A stretch of 10,238 bases of DNA from Verrucomicrobiota bacterium (GCA_016871655.1 VHCR01000040.1:1-10238); one strand, 5' to 3'. Positions 1 through 6,746 are shown, counted from the first letter of the stretch. A program made the numbers and translations. The notes: a model not told the origin generated them from the sequence alone.

Positions 1-372
1 GGAGGTGTTGCTCATGGACCTCATCCTCGTTCTTACGCAAAAAACACCCCAAAAGCTGTTAAGAAACTGGCTTTCCGCAAGGCGCTCAGCGCTCGCGTCC
101 TTGCTAGCGACGTCTTCTCTGTTCCTTCTTTTGAAGTTGCAGAGCCTAAGACCAAACAATTTCTAGATCTCGTTGATAAAATGACTGGCGGTGCAAAGAG
201 CGTGCTGGTAATTGCTCCAACCTTTTCCAAAAATACTTTCCTCAGCGCTCGCAATGTGCAACAGGCGTTGCTCATGAGTGCCGCTGAAGTGAATACCGAG
301 AACCTTCTCGCTTTTGATAAAATCATCATCACTCAAGAGGCTCTAGAATCTCTTTCACAACGTCTCGCGTAA
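1..372 (+). CDS. rplD: 50S ribosomal protein L4, C-terminal part (5' end outside window)
   Basis: This is the last 123 codons of L4, read in frame from base 1 to the TAA at 370-372. L4 binds 23S rRNA early in assembly, and its long loop lines the peptide exit tunnel. The visible part begins near the end of that loop with GGVAHGPHPRSYA, the L4 signature (usually GG.xxGPxPRSY). The Rossmann-like C-terminal half follows, with VAEPKTKQFLDLV, SVLVIAP, a segment beginning LSARNV, and the terminal FDKIIITQEALESLSQRL. In E. coli L4 also represses the S10 operon, but that leader would lie upstream of this window. rplW follows after 11 bp, the normal order. An internal ATG at 181 gives a shorter reading, but the homology upstream of it shows it is not the start. 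Confidence 0.96.
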   Translation, partial: GGVAHGPHPRSYAKNTPKAVKKLAFRKALSARVLASDVFSVPSFEVAEPKTKQFLDLVDKMTGGAKSVLVIAPTFSKNTFLSARNVQQALLMSAAEVNTENLLAFDKIIITQEALESLSQRLA

Positions 373-383
373 TTTTTCATCCC

Positions 384-668
384 ATGAAGGAAGCCACTCA
401 CATCGTTCGTAAAGTTCACATTAGTGAAAAAGCTAGCTTGGTTGCTGAAAAGTTGAATCAGTACGTTTTCCGCGTTCATCCTGATTCTAACAAGATCGAA
501 ATCAAAAAGGCGATTGAACAACTTTTTAAAAAGCGTGTCGTATCGGTAAGAACGATGCAATACGCTGGTAAGAAGAAAAGAGAGCGTCGTGCGGACTTTG
601 GTCGCCGCGCTCACTGGAAAAAAGCCATCGTGAGCTTAGCTCCTGGCGATAAAATTGACATTGCCTAA
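384..668 (+). CDS. rplW: 50S ribosomal protein L23
   Basis: L23 sits at the exit of the peptide tunnel, where trigger factor, SRP and the Sec translocon dock. The 94-residue product has the usual length and layout: an N-terminal helix ([12 protein letters not shown]), the conserved strand and helix [20 protein letters not shown] at about 27-46, a basic tunnel-facing loop [15 protein letters not shown] at about 61-75, and the closing strand [15 protein letters not shown]. The ATG at 384 is the only start that gives a full-length protein. Its leader is T/C-rich with no Shine-Dalgarno match. It lies 11 bp after rplD and 14 bp before rplB, as in the standard S10 operon. Confidence 0.96.
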   Translation: MKEATHIVRKVHISEKASLVAEKLNQYVFRVHPDSNKIEIKKAIEQLFKKRVVSVRTMQYAGKKKRERRADFGRRAHWKKAIVSLAPGDKIDIA

Positions 669-682
669 ACAAAAATTTTCGT

Positions 683-1522
683 ATGGCCCTTAAAACTTTT
701 AGACCTCTCACTCCTTCGCAGCGTTTCAAAGCGCTTCCTTCGTTTGAAGAAATTACGAAGAGCAAGCCTGAAAAATCGTTGACCGAAATCAAGCACCGGA
801 CTGGTGGCCGCAATAACGTTGGCCGCAAGACTGCACGCCATCGTGGCGGTGGTCACAAAAAACGCTATCGGATTATTGATTTCAAGCGCTCTCGTCGTGA
901 CATCACTGCAGAAGTGATCGCCATTGAATACGATCCAAATCGCAGTGCACGTCTCTGCCTTCTCCAATACACTGATGGAGAAAAAGCCTACATCTTAGCT
1001 CCAGCTGGAATTACCGTTGGAACAAAAGTTGCAGCTGGCGAACAAGTTGAACCATCGTTAGGAAACGCCCTTCCTCTCAAGAGCATTCCTCTTGGATTGG
1101 CGCTCCACAATATTGAACTCACTCCAGGTCGTGGTGGGCAAATCGTTCGCAGTGCTGGATCTCAAGCGATTCTTAGTAACCGTGAAGCTGGTTATGCTCT
1201 CGTGAAGATGGCTTCCGGAGAATTGCGCAAGATCAACGAAGAGTGCTACGCCACGATTGGCCAAGTCGGCAACGTGGAGCACATGAATGTTTCCAGTGGT
1301 AAAGCTGGTCGCAGTCGCTGGCTCGGTATTCGCCCACAAACTCGTGGTATGGCGATGAACCCAGTTGATCACCCGATGGGTGGTGGACAAGGTAAGAGTA
1401 AAGGTGGTGGCGGACGTCATCATCCGATGTCACCTTGGGGTCAACTTTCCAAAGGATTTAAAACCCGTCAAAAGCGCAAAGCTTCTGATAGATTCATTAT
1501 TCAACGTCGTAAGAAAAAATAA
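683..1522 (+). CDS. rplB: 50S ribosomal protein L2
   Basis: L2 is a primary 23S rRNA binder that helps join the subunits and supports the peptidyl transferase centre. The product is 279 residues against 273 in E. coli. It shows the N-terminal [20 protein letters not shown] segment (about 41-60), the OB-fold [27 protein letters not shown] (about 91-117, key residues DPNRSA), the SH3-like region with [17 protein letters not shown], and the C-terminal MNPVDHP motif. Asp229-His230 matches the E. coli Asp-His that includes functionally important His229. The residue two places later is Met232, not His, and GGGEG reads GGGQG. A glycine-rich insert ([11 protein letters not shown]) explains part of the extra length. 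The ATG is preceded by AAAAATTTTCGT and has no Shine-Dalgarno. Confidence 0.97.
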   Translation: MALKTFRPLTPSQRFKALPSFEEITKSKPEKSLTEIKHRTGGRNNVGRKTARHRGGGHKKRYRIIDFKRSRRDITAEVIAIEYDPNRSARLCLLQYTDGEKAYILAPAGITVGTKVAAGEQVEPSLGNALPLKSIPLGLALHNIELTPGRGGQIVRSAGSQAILSNREAGYALVKMASGELRKINEECYATIGQVGNVEHMNVSSGKAGRSRWLGIRPQTRGMAMNPVDHPMGGGQGKSKGGGGRHHPMSPWGQLSKGFKTRQKRKASDRFIIQRRKKK

Positions 1523-1528
1523 TTTACT

Positions 1529-1807
1529 ATGGCACGCTCACTAAAAAAAGGTCCTTTCGTTGAATGGAAGCTTCTCGAGAAAATCGACAAGCTCAATGAG
1601 ACGAACATCAAGAAACCGATCAAAACTTGGTCGCGTCGCTCTACGATCACGCCTGACTTTGTTGGTCATACCTTCAACGTTCATAACGGTCGTTCCTTCA
1701 TCCCCGTTTTCGTAACTGAAAACATGGTTGGTCACAAGTTAGGGGAATTTGCCCCAACCCGCGTCTTCAAGAAACACGGATCACATACGGCAAAAGTCAC
1801 TAAATAA
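1529..1807 (+). CDS. rpsS: 30S ribosomal protein S19
   Basis: S19 sits in the head of the small subunit, pairs with S13 and contacts the A-site tRNA and the subunit bridge. The 92-residue product matches the family length and carries [18 protein letters not shown] at the start, then [40 protein letters not shown], and the closing [15 protein letters not shown]. The gene begins 6 bp after rplB with the leader AATTTACT and no Shine-Dalgarno. Such a short gap makes translational coupling to rplB likely. The order rplB-rpsS-rplV is the standard one. Confidence 0.97.
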   Translation: MARSLKKGPFVEWKLLEKIDKLNETNIKKPIKTWSRRSTITPDFVGHTFNVHNGRSFIPVFVTENMVGHKLGEFAPTRVFKKHGSHTAKVTK

Positions 1808-1813
1808 TTTTTT

Positions 1814-2287
1814 ATGCAAGTCCGCTCCCTTTATCGTTACGCTAAAATTTCTGCTTTTAAAGCTCGTGAAGTCACGCGAGAAATTCAAGGTCTTCCCGCT
1901 GTGGAAGCGCTTGCTCAATTGAAATTCATTCCCAAAAAAGCAGCTCCTCTCATTGCTAAGACGCTTAAGAGCGCGATTGCCAATGCTGAGCAAAACAATA
2001 ATCTTCGCCCTGAAGTTCTCGTCATTAAAGAAGCAGTTGTTGGAGAAGCTCCAACACTCAATCGGATTAGACCAACGGCTAGAGGTTCTGCTCATCCGAT
2101 TCGTAAACGGACAAGTCACATCCGTATTGTTTTGACCGATGAGGTTCCTATCACTCGTCGCTCTGATCGTGCAAAAACTCAAGGAAAGAAAAATGCTGCT
2201 CCAAAAACAGCAAAAAGAACTTCTTCCAAAAAAGTAAAAACCCCTGAGGTAGCTCCAGAAGCGACTTCTGAGGCAGTGGCCGAATAA
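1814..2287 (+). CDS. rplV: 50S ribosomal protein L22 with a long C-terminal tail
   Basis: L22 binds several 23S rRNA domains, and its beta-hairpin reaches into the exit tunnel, where macrolide-resistance mutations arise in other bacteria. The canonical body is residues 1-111: YAKISAFKAREVTREIQG, the helix KTLKSAIANAEQNN, and the hairpin GEAPTLNRIRPTARGSAHPI (78-97) followed by RKRTSHIRIVL. The hairpin wording resembles verrucomicrobial L22 as I recall it. About 46 residues follow that are not part of the usual ~110-residue protein. They are rich in Lys, Ala, Thr and Pro, turn acidic at the very end (PEVAPEATSEAVAE), and are probably disordered. The start lies 6 bp after rpsS behind AATTTTTT, with no Shine-Dalgarno. 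A 43-bp C/T-rich gap separates it from rpsC. Confidence 0.96.
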   Translation: MQVRSLYRYAKISAFKAREVTREIQGLPAVEALAQLKFIPKKAAPLIAKTLKSAIANAEQNNNLRPEVLVIKEAVVGEAPTLNRIRPTARGSAHPIRKRTSHIRIVLTDEVPITRRSDRAKTQGKKNAAPKTAKRTSSKKVKTPEVAPEATSEAVAE

Positions 2288-2330
2288 TATTTCAACTTCT
2301 CACCATTTTAACTCATCACCTTTCTAAATT

Positions 2331-2993
2331 ATGGGACAAAAAGTAAACCCCATCGGATTTCGACTTCCACTCACTCGTGATTGGAGCTCGCGCTGGTATG
2401 CCTCCGAAAAAGAATTTTCAGAGTTTCTTCATGCTGATACGAAGATTCGCACCACGCTGAAGAAGAAATTAAAATCCGCTGCCGTTTCTCGCATCATCAT
2501 TGAGCGCGCTTGGAACAGTGTTCGCGTTACGATTGTTACGGCTCGTCCAGGTATTGTTATTGGACGTAAAGGTTCTGAAATTGAGAATATGACTCAAGAA
2601 ATTTCTTTACTTGCCGGTGGAAAACAGGCTAAAGTCGACATCGTTGAAGTTAAGCAACCCGAGCTCGACGCTACACTAGTAGCAGAAAGTGTCGCTAATC
2701 AATTAGAGCGTCGTATTGGATTCCGTCGTGCTATGAAGAAGGCGATGCAGCTTGCTATGGATCTTGGTGCAGAAGGTATCAAGATTCGGGCTTCTGGCCG
2801 CTTGGGAGGAAGTGAAATTGCTCGTACAGAAATTGTACGAGCTGGAACAATTCCGCTTCACACTCTTCGCAAGAATATCGATTACGGATTTGCTGAAGCT
2901 GATACAATGGCTGGTAAAATCGGAATCAAATGCTGGATCTGCAAGAAATCAGAGCCTTCCGATGTGCGCCAAGCAGCAACGGTTGCCGCTTAA
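2331..2993 (+). CDS. rpsC: 30S ribosomal protein S3
   Basis: S3 forms part of the mRNA entry channel and its helicase activity. The 220-residue product (E. coli 233) opens with the invariant MGQKVNPIGFRL. It has a type-2 KH domain with the GXXG loop IGRKG at 77-81, and a C-terminal domain with RASGRLGGSEIARTE and the segment TIPLHTLRKNIDYGFAEA. The usual VWI motif near the end reads KCWICKK, placing two cysteines at 201 and 204. The C-terminal tail is short. The ATG at 2331 follows CACCTTTCTAAATT and has no Shine-Dalgarno. The gene sits between rplV and rplP, as expected. Confidence 0.97.
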   Translation: MGQKVNPIGFRLPLTRDWSSRWYASEKEFSEFLHADTKIRTTLKKKLKSAAVSRIIIERAWNSVRVTIVTARPGIVIGRKGSEIENMTQEISLLAGGKQAKVDIVEVKQPELDATLVAESVANQLERRIGFRRAMKKAMQLAMDLGAEGIKIRASGRLGGSEIARTEIVRAGTIPLHTLRKNIDYGFAEADTMAGKIGIKCWICKKSEPSDVRQAATVAA

Positions 2994-3018
2994 ATCAAAT
3001 TTTAATTTTCACTAAGTT

Positions 3019-3456
3019 ATGCCTTTATTACCAAAAAGAGTTAAGTACCGTAAGACCCAGCGGGGGAGCCGCAAGGGCATTGCTTCTCGCAATTTGAAAA
3101 TCGATTTCGGTGAATTCGGATTGCAGACCCTCGATCGTGCTTGGATCACCAATACTCAAATCGAAGCCGCTCGTGTTGCCTTGACGCGTAACATGAAAAG
3201 GAAAGGCAAACTTTGGATTCGTATTTTCCCTGACAAATCAGTGACTGCTCGTCCGCCAGAAACCCGAATGGGTAAAGGTAAAGGTCAACCGGAATATTGG
3301 GTTGCGACCGTGCGCCCTGGCAACATTCTTTTTGAATTGGATGGTATTCCTGAATCCGTGGCTAGAGAGTCTTTGAGGCTCGCTGCAAACAAACTTCCGA
3401 TTCGCACGAAGTTTGTGACCCGTCACCATGCAACCTCATCCTCCTCTGCAGCATAA
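3019..3456 (+). CDS. rplP: 50S ribosomal protein L16
   Basis: L16 lies near the peptidyl transferase centre, helps position A-site tRNA and is a late assembly protein. The 145-residue product starts [16 protein letters not shown], then has [54 protein letters not shown] and the closing [17 protein letters not shown]. Arg83 in TRMGKGKG corresponds to the arginine hydroxylated in E. coli L16. The last ten residues (ATSSSSAA) are a small low-complexity tail. It begins 25 bp after rpsC and ends 5 bp before rpmC, the conserved L16-L29-S17 order. Confidence 0.97.
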   Translation: MPLLPKRVKYRKTQRGSRKGIASRNLKIDFGEFGLQTLDRAWITNTQIEAARVALTRNMKRKGKLWIRIFPDKSVTARPPETRMGKGKGQPEYWVATVRPGNILFELDGIPESVARESLRLAANKLPIRTKFVTRHHATSSSSAA

Positions 3457-3461
3457 TTTCT

Positions 3462-3656
3462 ATGACTATCGCTGAAATCAAAGAATTAACTCCAAAAGAA
3501 CTTGCCGCAAAAACAAAAGAATTGCGTCAAGAGATCTTCCACTTTCGTCTCCAGCAACAAGCTGGACAATTGGAGAAGCCACACCTCATGCGTGTAGCAC
3601 GTCGTGAGATTGCTCGTCTCCAAACAATCCTGACTCAAAAGATAACTAAGAAATAA
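3462..3656 (+). CDS. rpmC: 50S ribosomal protein L29
   Basis: L29 is a small helical protein beside L23 at the tunnel exit. The 64-residue product has the two-helix pattern of the family: [20 protein letters not shown], the conserved turn [18 protein letters not shown] (about residues 24-41), and a second helix [18 protein letters not shown]. Length and position between rplP and rpsQ fit. It starts 5 bp after the rplP stop behind AATTTCT, so its translation is probably coupled to rplP. Confidence 0.95.
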   Translation: MTIAEIKELTPKELAAKTKELRQEIFHFRLQQQAGQLEKPHLMRVARREIARLQTILTQKITKK

Positions 3657-3664
3657 ATTTACCG

Positions 3665-3949
3665 ATGAAAGCTTCTGCTAATACTACTCAAGGGCGCAGC
3701 CAGCGCAAGACTCGCTCCGGTGAAGTCATTTCTACGAAAATGGACAAGACCGTTGTTGTCAAGACGGTGACTCGCGTACCGCATCCTCGCTTTGGAAAAA
3801 TCATCAAGCAAGTCAAAAAATTTCATGCTCATGATGAAAAAAATGAAGCAAAGGTTGGCGACATTATTTCCATTATGGAGACAAGGCCATTGAGCAAGCT
3901 AAAACGCTGGCGCCTTATCGAGATCCTTAAACAAGCTGGAGAACAATAA
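3665..3949 (+). CDS. rpsQ: 30S ribosomal protein S17
   Basis: S17 is a primary binder of 16S rRNA with an OB fold, in the body of the small subunit. The core starts at about residue 14 with [20 protein letters not shown] (14-33), then [19 protein letters not shown] (40-58), and ends with the family signature [20 protein letters not shown] (65-84). The 13 residues before the core ([12 protein letters not shown]) are a hydrophilic extension. The ATG at 3665 is the only in-frame start that reads through the whole core after the rpmC stop. The leader is AAATTTACCG with no Shine-Dalgarno. Confidence 0.96.
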   Translation: MKASANTTQGRSQRKTRSGEVISTKMDKTVVVKTVTRVPHPRFGKIIKQVKKFHAHDEKNEAKVGDIISIMETRPLSKLKRWRLIEILKQAGEQ

Positions 3950-3961
3950 TTTTCTACGATC

Positions 3962-4327
3962 ATGATTTACATTCGTTCACGACTTAAAGTTGCCGATAAT
4001 ACTGGTGCCCGCATGGCTACCATGATTGGTGTTATCGGAAAAAAAACTCTTTGTGCTCACGTTGGTGATATCATCACAGCAAACGTCAAAGAGGCAACAA
4101 CTGGTGGTACCGTCAAAAAAGGAGAAGTTGTCCGTGCTGTTGTTGTCCGTACGTGCCAGCCTGTTCGTCGTCCTGATGGTTCTTACCTTCGCTTTGATGC
4201 AAATGCGATTGTCATTATCGATAAAGACAAAAACCCTCGTGGCACCCGTATCTTTGGTCCTGTCTCCCGTGAATTGCGTGAGAAAAATTTCATGAAAATT
4301 GTTTCCCTTGCTCCAGAAGTTTTGTAG
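3962..4327 (+). CDS. rplN: 50S ribosomal protein L14
   Basis: L14 lies at the subunit interface, contacts L19 and forms bridges to 16S rRNA; the silencing factor RsfS binds it in other bacteria. The 121-residue product has the beta-barrel signature [13 protein letters not shown] (7-19), [20 protein letters not shown] (35-54), [20 protein letters not shown] and [17 protein letters not shown]. The first residues read MIYIRS where most homologues read MIQ, a small variation. In E. coli rplN opens the spc operon with its own promoter. Here the 12-bp gap after rpsQ leaves no room for one, so S10 and spc parts appear fused. Confidence 0.97.
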   Translation: MIYIRSRLKVADNTGARMATMIGVIGKKTLCAHVGDIITANVKEATTGGTVKKGEVVRAVVVRTCQPVRRPDGSYLRFDANAIVIIDKDKNPRGTRIFGPVSRELREKNFMKIVSLAPEVL

Positions 4328-4352
4328 AATTTCGTTCCTTTTTTAATCTATT

Positions 4353-4685
4353 ATGTCAAAGACTCACGTAAACACAGGCGATATCGTTAAGGTGATATCT
4401 GGGAACCATCGTGGTGCTCAGGGTAAGATCCTTCGTGTTCTCCGGGAAAAAGAACAAGTTTTTATTGAAGGCGTACGCATGATCAAGAAGCATCTAGGTC
4501 GTTCGCAAGACCGTCCTCAAGGAGAAATTATTGAAAAAGAAGGGCCAATTCATATTTCAAATGTTAAATTAATCGAAGCTGCAACAGCTAACAGTTCTTC
4601 CAATAAGAACGCTAAGAAAGCAAAAGCTGAAACAGCCGACAAGCCTAATAAAAAGACACGGGCTAAGAAAAACACAGAAGAATAA
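4353..4685 (+). CDS. rplX: 50S ribosomal protein L24 with an atypical lysine-rich C-terminus
   Basis: L24 starts 50S assembly by binding the 5' end of 23S rRNA and also sits at the tunnel exit. Residues 1-75 are clear L24: a KOW motif (TGDIVKVISGNHRGAQGKIL, 8-27), FIEGVRMIKKHLGRSQDRPQG (37-57) and GPIHISNVKLIE (64-75). Normally a C-terminal strand follows, with wording like TRVGF and DGKKVR. Here it is not recognisable, and about 34 residues of Lys/Ala/Asn/Thr-rich low complexity take its place (KNAKKAKAETADKPNKKTRA). Overall length (110) stays near the family's, so this is substitution rather than simple addition. A frameshift is possible, but I see no lost motif in the other frames. Confidence 0.94.
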   Translation: MSKTHVNTGDIVKVISGNHRGAQGKILRVLREKEQVFIEGVRMIKKHLGRSQDRPQGEIIEKEGPIHISNVKLIEAATANSSSNKNAKKAKAETADKPNKKTRAKKNTEE

Positions 4686-4782
4686 AACTCATTAACTACA
4701 AAAAAGCGCAAGAAAATTTTACTTAGTATAACGTAGAGAATATTTTTCCTGCAACCTACAGCCTACAACCTATAGCCTTTCA
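4686..4782 (+). other. 97-bp spacer between rplX and rplE
   Basis: The spacer has three parts. Its start (4691-4715, ATTAACTACAAAAAAGCGCA and five more bases) resembles a degraded single arm of the CCGCAAA-type motif found at 7311 and 8044, with no matching second arm. The middle is A/T-rich and includes TATAAC at 4727-4732, resembling a -10 box but with no good -35 hexamer about 17 bp upstream. The end, 4748-4782, is a heptamer array that runs up to the rplE start codon. In E. coli, S8 represses the spc operon by binding the mRNA around the rplE start. This spacer occupies that place, but I see no clear S8-type hairpin in it. Confidence 0.5.
4748..4782 (+). repeat. five-unit heptamer array (CCTRYAR) directly before rplE
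   Basis: Five consecutive 7-bp units start at 4748, 4755, 4762, 4769 and 4776. The first four fit CCTRYAR (CCTGCAA, CCTACAG, CCTACAA, CCTATAG); the fifth, CCTTTCA, is degenerate. The array ends exactly at the base before the rplE ATG, so it forms the whole ribosome-binding region and contains no Shine-Dalgarno. A related array precedes rplF. Confidence 0.8.
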
Positions 4783-5340
4783 ATGCACTCAGCAGCAGAA
4801 CTTTTTACAGAATATCAAAATCGAGTTGTCCCTGCGCTTCAAGAGAAGCGTGGCTACAAAAACAAACATCAAGTTCCAAAATTGGTGAAGGTTGTTATCA
4901 ACACATCAATTGCTTCAGCGCAAGATGTCAAGCAAGCACTTGAAATTGCAAAGGAAGAGCTCGAGCTCATTACGGGACAAGCTCCTGTTGAGACCATTGC
5001 AAAGAAAAGTATTTCCAATTTTAAACTTCGTGCTGGCCAGTCAATTGGAGCAAAAGTCACACTACGTGGTCGCATCATGTATGAATTTTTAGAGCGCTTG
5101 CTCAAGATGGCCCTTCCTCGTATTAGAGATTTTCGTGGTGTTTCTCCAAAAGCTTTTGATGGAAACGGCAACTACACCTTGGGTGTTTCTGAGCAATCAA
5201 TTTTTCCTGAAGTGGAGCTCGACAAGATCAAACGCAACATCGGCTTTGATATTACGATTGTCACTTCAACTAATGATGACCAAGAGGCTAGAGACCTCTT
5301 AACCGAACTCGGCATGCCTTTCGCAGGAAAGAAAAAATAA
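4783..5340 (+). CDS. rplE: 50S ribosomal protein L5
   Basis: L5 forms the 5S RNP with L18, 5S rRNA and L25, and reaches the P-site tRNA and S13 through a subunit bridge. The 185-residue product has normal length, with KLVKVVINTSIASAQDVKQA, ELITGQAPVETIAKKSISNF, KLRAGQSIGAKVTLRG, MYEFLERLLKMALPRIRDF followed by RGVSPKAFDGNGNYTLGVSE, and the ending ITIVTSTNDDQEARDLLTEL then GMPF. The ATG at 4783 is chosen because the MHSAAELFTEYQNRVVPAL N-terminus matches the family. No Shine-Dalgarno precedes it; a CCTRYAR heptamer array does. The next gene is rpsH: rpsN (S14), usual here, is absent. Confidence 0.97.
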   Translation: MHSAAELFTEYQNRVVPALQEKRGYKNKHQVPKLVKVVINTSIASAQDVKQALEIAKEELELITGQAPVETIAKKSISNFKLRAGQSIGAKVTLRGRIMYEFLERLLKMALPRIRDFRGVSPKAFDGNGNYTLGVSEQSIFPEVELDKIKRNIGFDITIVTSTNDDQEARDLLTELGMPFAGKKK

Positions 5341-5385
5341 CCTGCAGCTGCCAAACTTAAATTTTATACCAACTACAAACTTATC
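5341..5385 (+). other. 45-bp gap between rplE and rpsH; rpsN absent
   Basis: In the standard spc operon, rpsN (S14, 61 or about 100 codons) lies between rplE and rpsH. Only 45 bp are present here, too short for S14 and with no coding trace. The gap starts CCTGCAGCTGCC, whose first seven bases fit the CCTRYAR heptamer, then becomes A/T-rich before the rpsH ATG. There is no Shine-Dalgarno. Confidence 0.85.
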
Positions 5386-5784
5386 ATGGCCGCCCTTACC
5401 GATCCAATTGCTGATTTGCTCACCTGCATTCGCAATGCTATTCAAGTTCATAAAAAAGAATTTTTTGTTCCTTATTCAAAAATGAAGAGTGACATTGCTG
5501 CCATTTTGAAAAAAGAAGGCTACATTACCGACTACGAATTGGATAACACTGCGACGCATCCACGTCTAAAAATTGTAGCGCGCTATGTTGGTAAAGCATC
5601 TGCAATTGCCGGCCTTCGCCGTATTAGCCGTCCGGGTCTTCGTCGTTATGTTGGGAGTGAGGAAATTCCTCGTGTTCTCGGCGGTATGGGCATTGCCATT
5701 CTCTCTACTTCTCGGGGAGTTATGACTGGCCACGAAGCACGTCGCCAAAAAGTCGGCGGAGAACTTCTCGCTTATATTTGGTAA
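5386..5784 (+). CDS. rpsH: 30S ribosomal protein S8
   Basis: S8 is a primary 16S rRNA binder in the platform region, and in E. coli the translational repressor of the spc operon. The 132-residue product has TDPIADLLTCIRNAIQVHKK at the N-terminus, the YSKMKSDIAAILKKEGYI segment, GLRRISRPGLRRYVG in the middle, and the RNA-binding C-terminal motif GGMGIAILSTSRGVMTGHEA with ending VGGELLAYIW. Length and wording are normal. The ATG at 5386 follows ACAAACTTATC without a Shine-Dalgarno. Its usual upstream neighbour rpsN is missing; the downstream neighbour rplF is as expected. Confidence 0.97.
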   Translation: MAALTDPIADLLTCIRNAIQVHKKEFFVPYSKMKSDIAAILKKEGYITDYELDNTATHPRLKIVARYVGKASAIAGLRRISRPGLRRYVGSEEIPRVLGGMGIAILSTSRGVMTGHEARRQKVGGELLAYIW

Positions 5785-5821
5785 CCACTTGTAACCTGTA
5801 ACCTGTTTACCTACTTTAATC
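5785..5821 (+). repeat. degenerate heptamer array (CCTGTAA type) before rplF
   Basis: The 37-bp spacer between rpsH and rplF is largely made of units close to CCTGTAA: CTTGTAA at 5788-5794, CCTGTAA at 5795-5801, an eight-base CCTGTTTA at 5802-5809, and CCTACTT at 5810-5816. TAATC then leads to the ATG at 5822. The units resemble those before rplE in period, composition and strand. No Shine-Dalgarno is present. Confidence 0.7.
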
Positions 5822-6361
5822 ATGTCACGTATCGGAAAAACTCCAGTCACTCTTCCAGATAAAGTCAAAGTCACTTTGGCTGATGATGGAACTATTTTAG
5901 TGGAAGGCCCCAAGGGAAAACTTTCTTGGCAACTTCCGAAAGCCATCAAAATTCATCTTGAAGGAACAACCCTGCGCGTTGAGCGCGAAAATGAAGAGCG
6001 GGAGACCCGTGCGCTTCATGGCCTAACGCGTGCCCTAGTCAGCAACATGGTCACTGGTGTGCATGAGGGATTTCGTCGTGATTTAGAGATTCAAGGTGTT
6101 GGCTTTCGTGCAGCTATTAAAGGAAAACAGCTGGATCTTTCTATCGGTTACTCTCATCCTGTTCTTTTTGATATTCCTGAAGATATCAAGATTGCCGTTA
6201 CGGACAATACCAAAATCAGCATTGAAGGAATTGACAAACACCTTGTTGGACAAGTTGCAGCTGACATCCGCGCTTATTACCCGCCAGAGCCTTACAAAGG
6301 TAAGGGGATTCGCTATGCTGGCGAGCAAGTCCGTCGTAAGGAAGGAAAAACTGTTCAATAA
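5822..6361 (+). CDS. rplF: 50S ribosomal protein L6
   Basis: L6 lies at the base of the L7/L12 stalk near the sarcin-ricin loop and supports translation-factor binding. The 179-residue product has the two similar domains of the family. The first begins MSRIGKTPVTLPDKVKVTL and includes VEGPKGKLSW. The second begins around GVHEGFRRDLEIQGVGFRAA (about 80-99) and ends with IRAYYPPEPYKGKGIRYAGE and VRRKEGK, the L6 C-terminal signature. Length is standard (E. coli 177). The ATG at 5822 is the family start, preceded by a CCTGTAA-type heptamer array in place of a Shine-Dalgarno. Confidence 0.97.
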   Translation: MSRIGKTPVTLPDKVKVTLADDGTILVEGPKGKLSWQLPKAIKIHLEGTTLRVERENEERETRALHGLTRALVSNMVTGVHEGFRRDLEIQGVGFRAAIKGKQLDLSIGYSHPVLFDIPEDIKIAVTDNTKISIEGIDKHLVGQVAADIRAYYPPEPYKGKGIRYAGEQVRRKEGKTVQ

Positions 6362-6384
6362 TATTCGATTAACTATTTTTTATT

Positions 6385-6741
6385 ATGGCACACACTTCAT
6401 CACGTACTTTACGGCATCGCCGCCTGCGTAAGAAAGTTTCAGGAACAAGCGAACGTCCTCGGCTTTCGATTTATTTTTCCGGTCGTCACATTACCGCTCA
6501 GGTTATCGATGATCAGACTGGCGTCACGCTGGCAAGCGTTCACACAACAGAAAAAGAGTTTCGTAAGGCAGCGGACATGCGTCCTAACGTTGCTACTTCT
6601 ACCAAAATTGGCCAGCTCATTGCTGAGCGCGGTCTTAAGAAAAATATCAAAAAAGTTGTTTTTGATCGAGGTGGATTTAACTATCACGGCAAAGTCAAAG
6701 CTCTTGCAGATGCTGCTCGTGCCGGTGGATTCGAATTTTAA
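6385..6741 (+). CDS. rplR: 50S ribosomal protein L18
   Basis: L18 binds 5S rRNA and brings it into the large subunit with L5. The 118-residue product has the basic N-terminal tail [20 protein letters not shown], the core strand [20 protein letters not shown] (24-43), the segment [20 protein letters not shown], and the C-terminal [20 protein letters not shown] then GGFEF. These are standard family features and length. It starts 23 bp after rplF behind TATTTTTTATT and ends 5 bp before rpsE, so rpsE translation is probably coupled to it. Confidence 0.97.
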   Translation: MAHTSSRTLRHRRLRKKVSGTSERPRLSIYFSGRHITAQVIDDQTGVTLASVHTTEKEFRKAADMRPNVATSTKIGQLIAERGLKKNIKKVVFDRGGFNYHGKVKALADAARAGGFEF

Positions 6742-6746
6742 TTATT

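Noticed and set aside
1058..1423. A 121-codon open frame on the - strand within rplB
   Set aside because: Threonine/serine-rich antisense shadow of a strongly conserved gene, without a plausible start region.
4704..4732. Possible promoter upstream of rplE (TATAAC at 4727-4732)
   Set aside because: No recognisable -35 hexamer lies at the right distance, and A/T-rich spacers make such hexamers common. Not listed as a promoter.
4748..4782. CRISPR-like array
   Set aside because: Units are 7 bp and contiguous with no spacers, so this is a simple tandem repeat.
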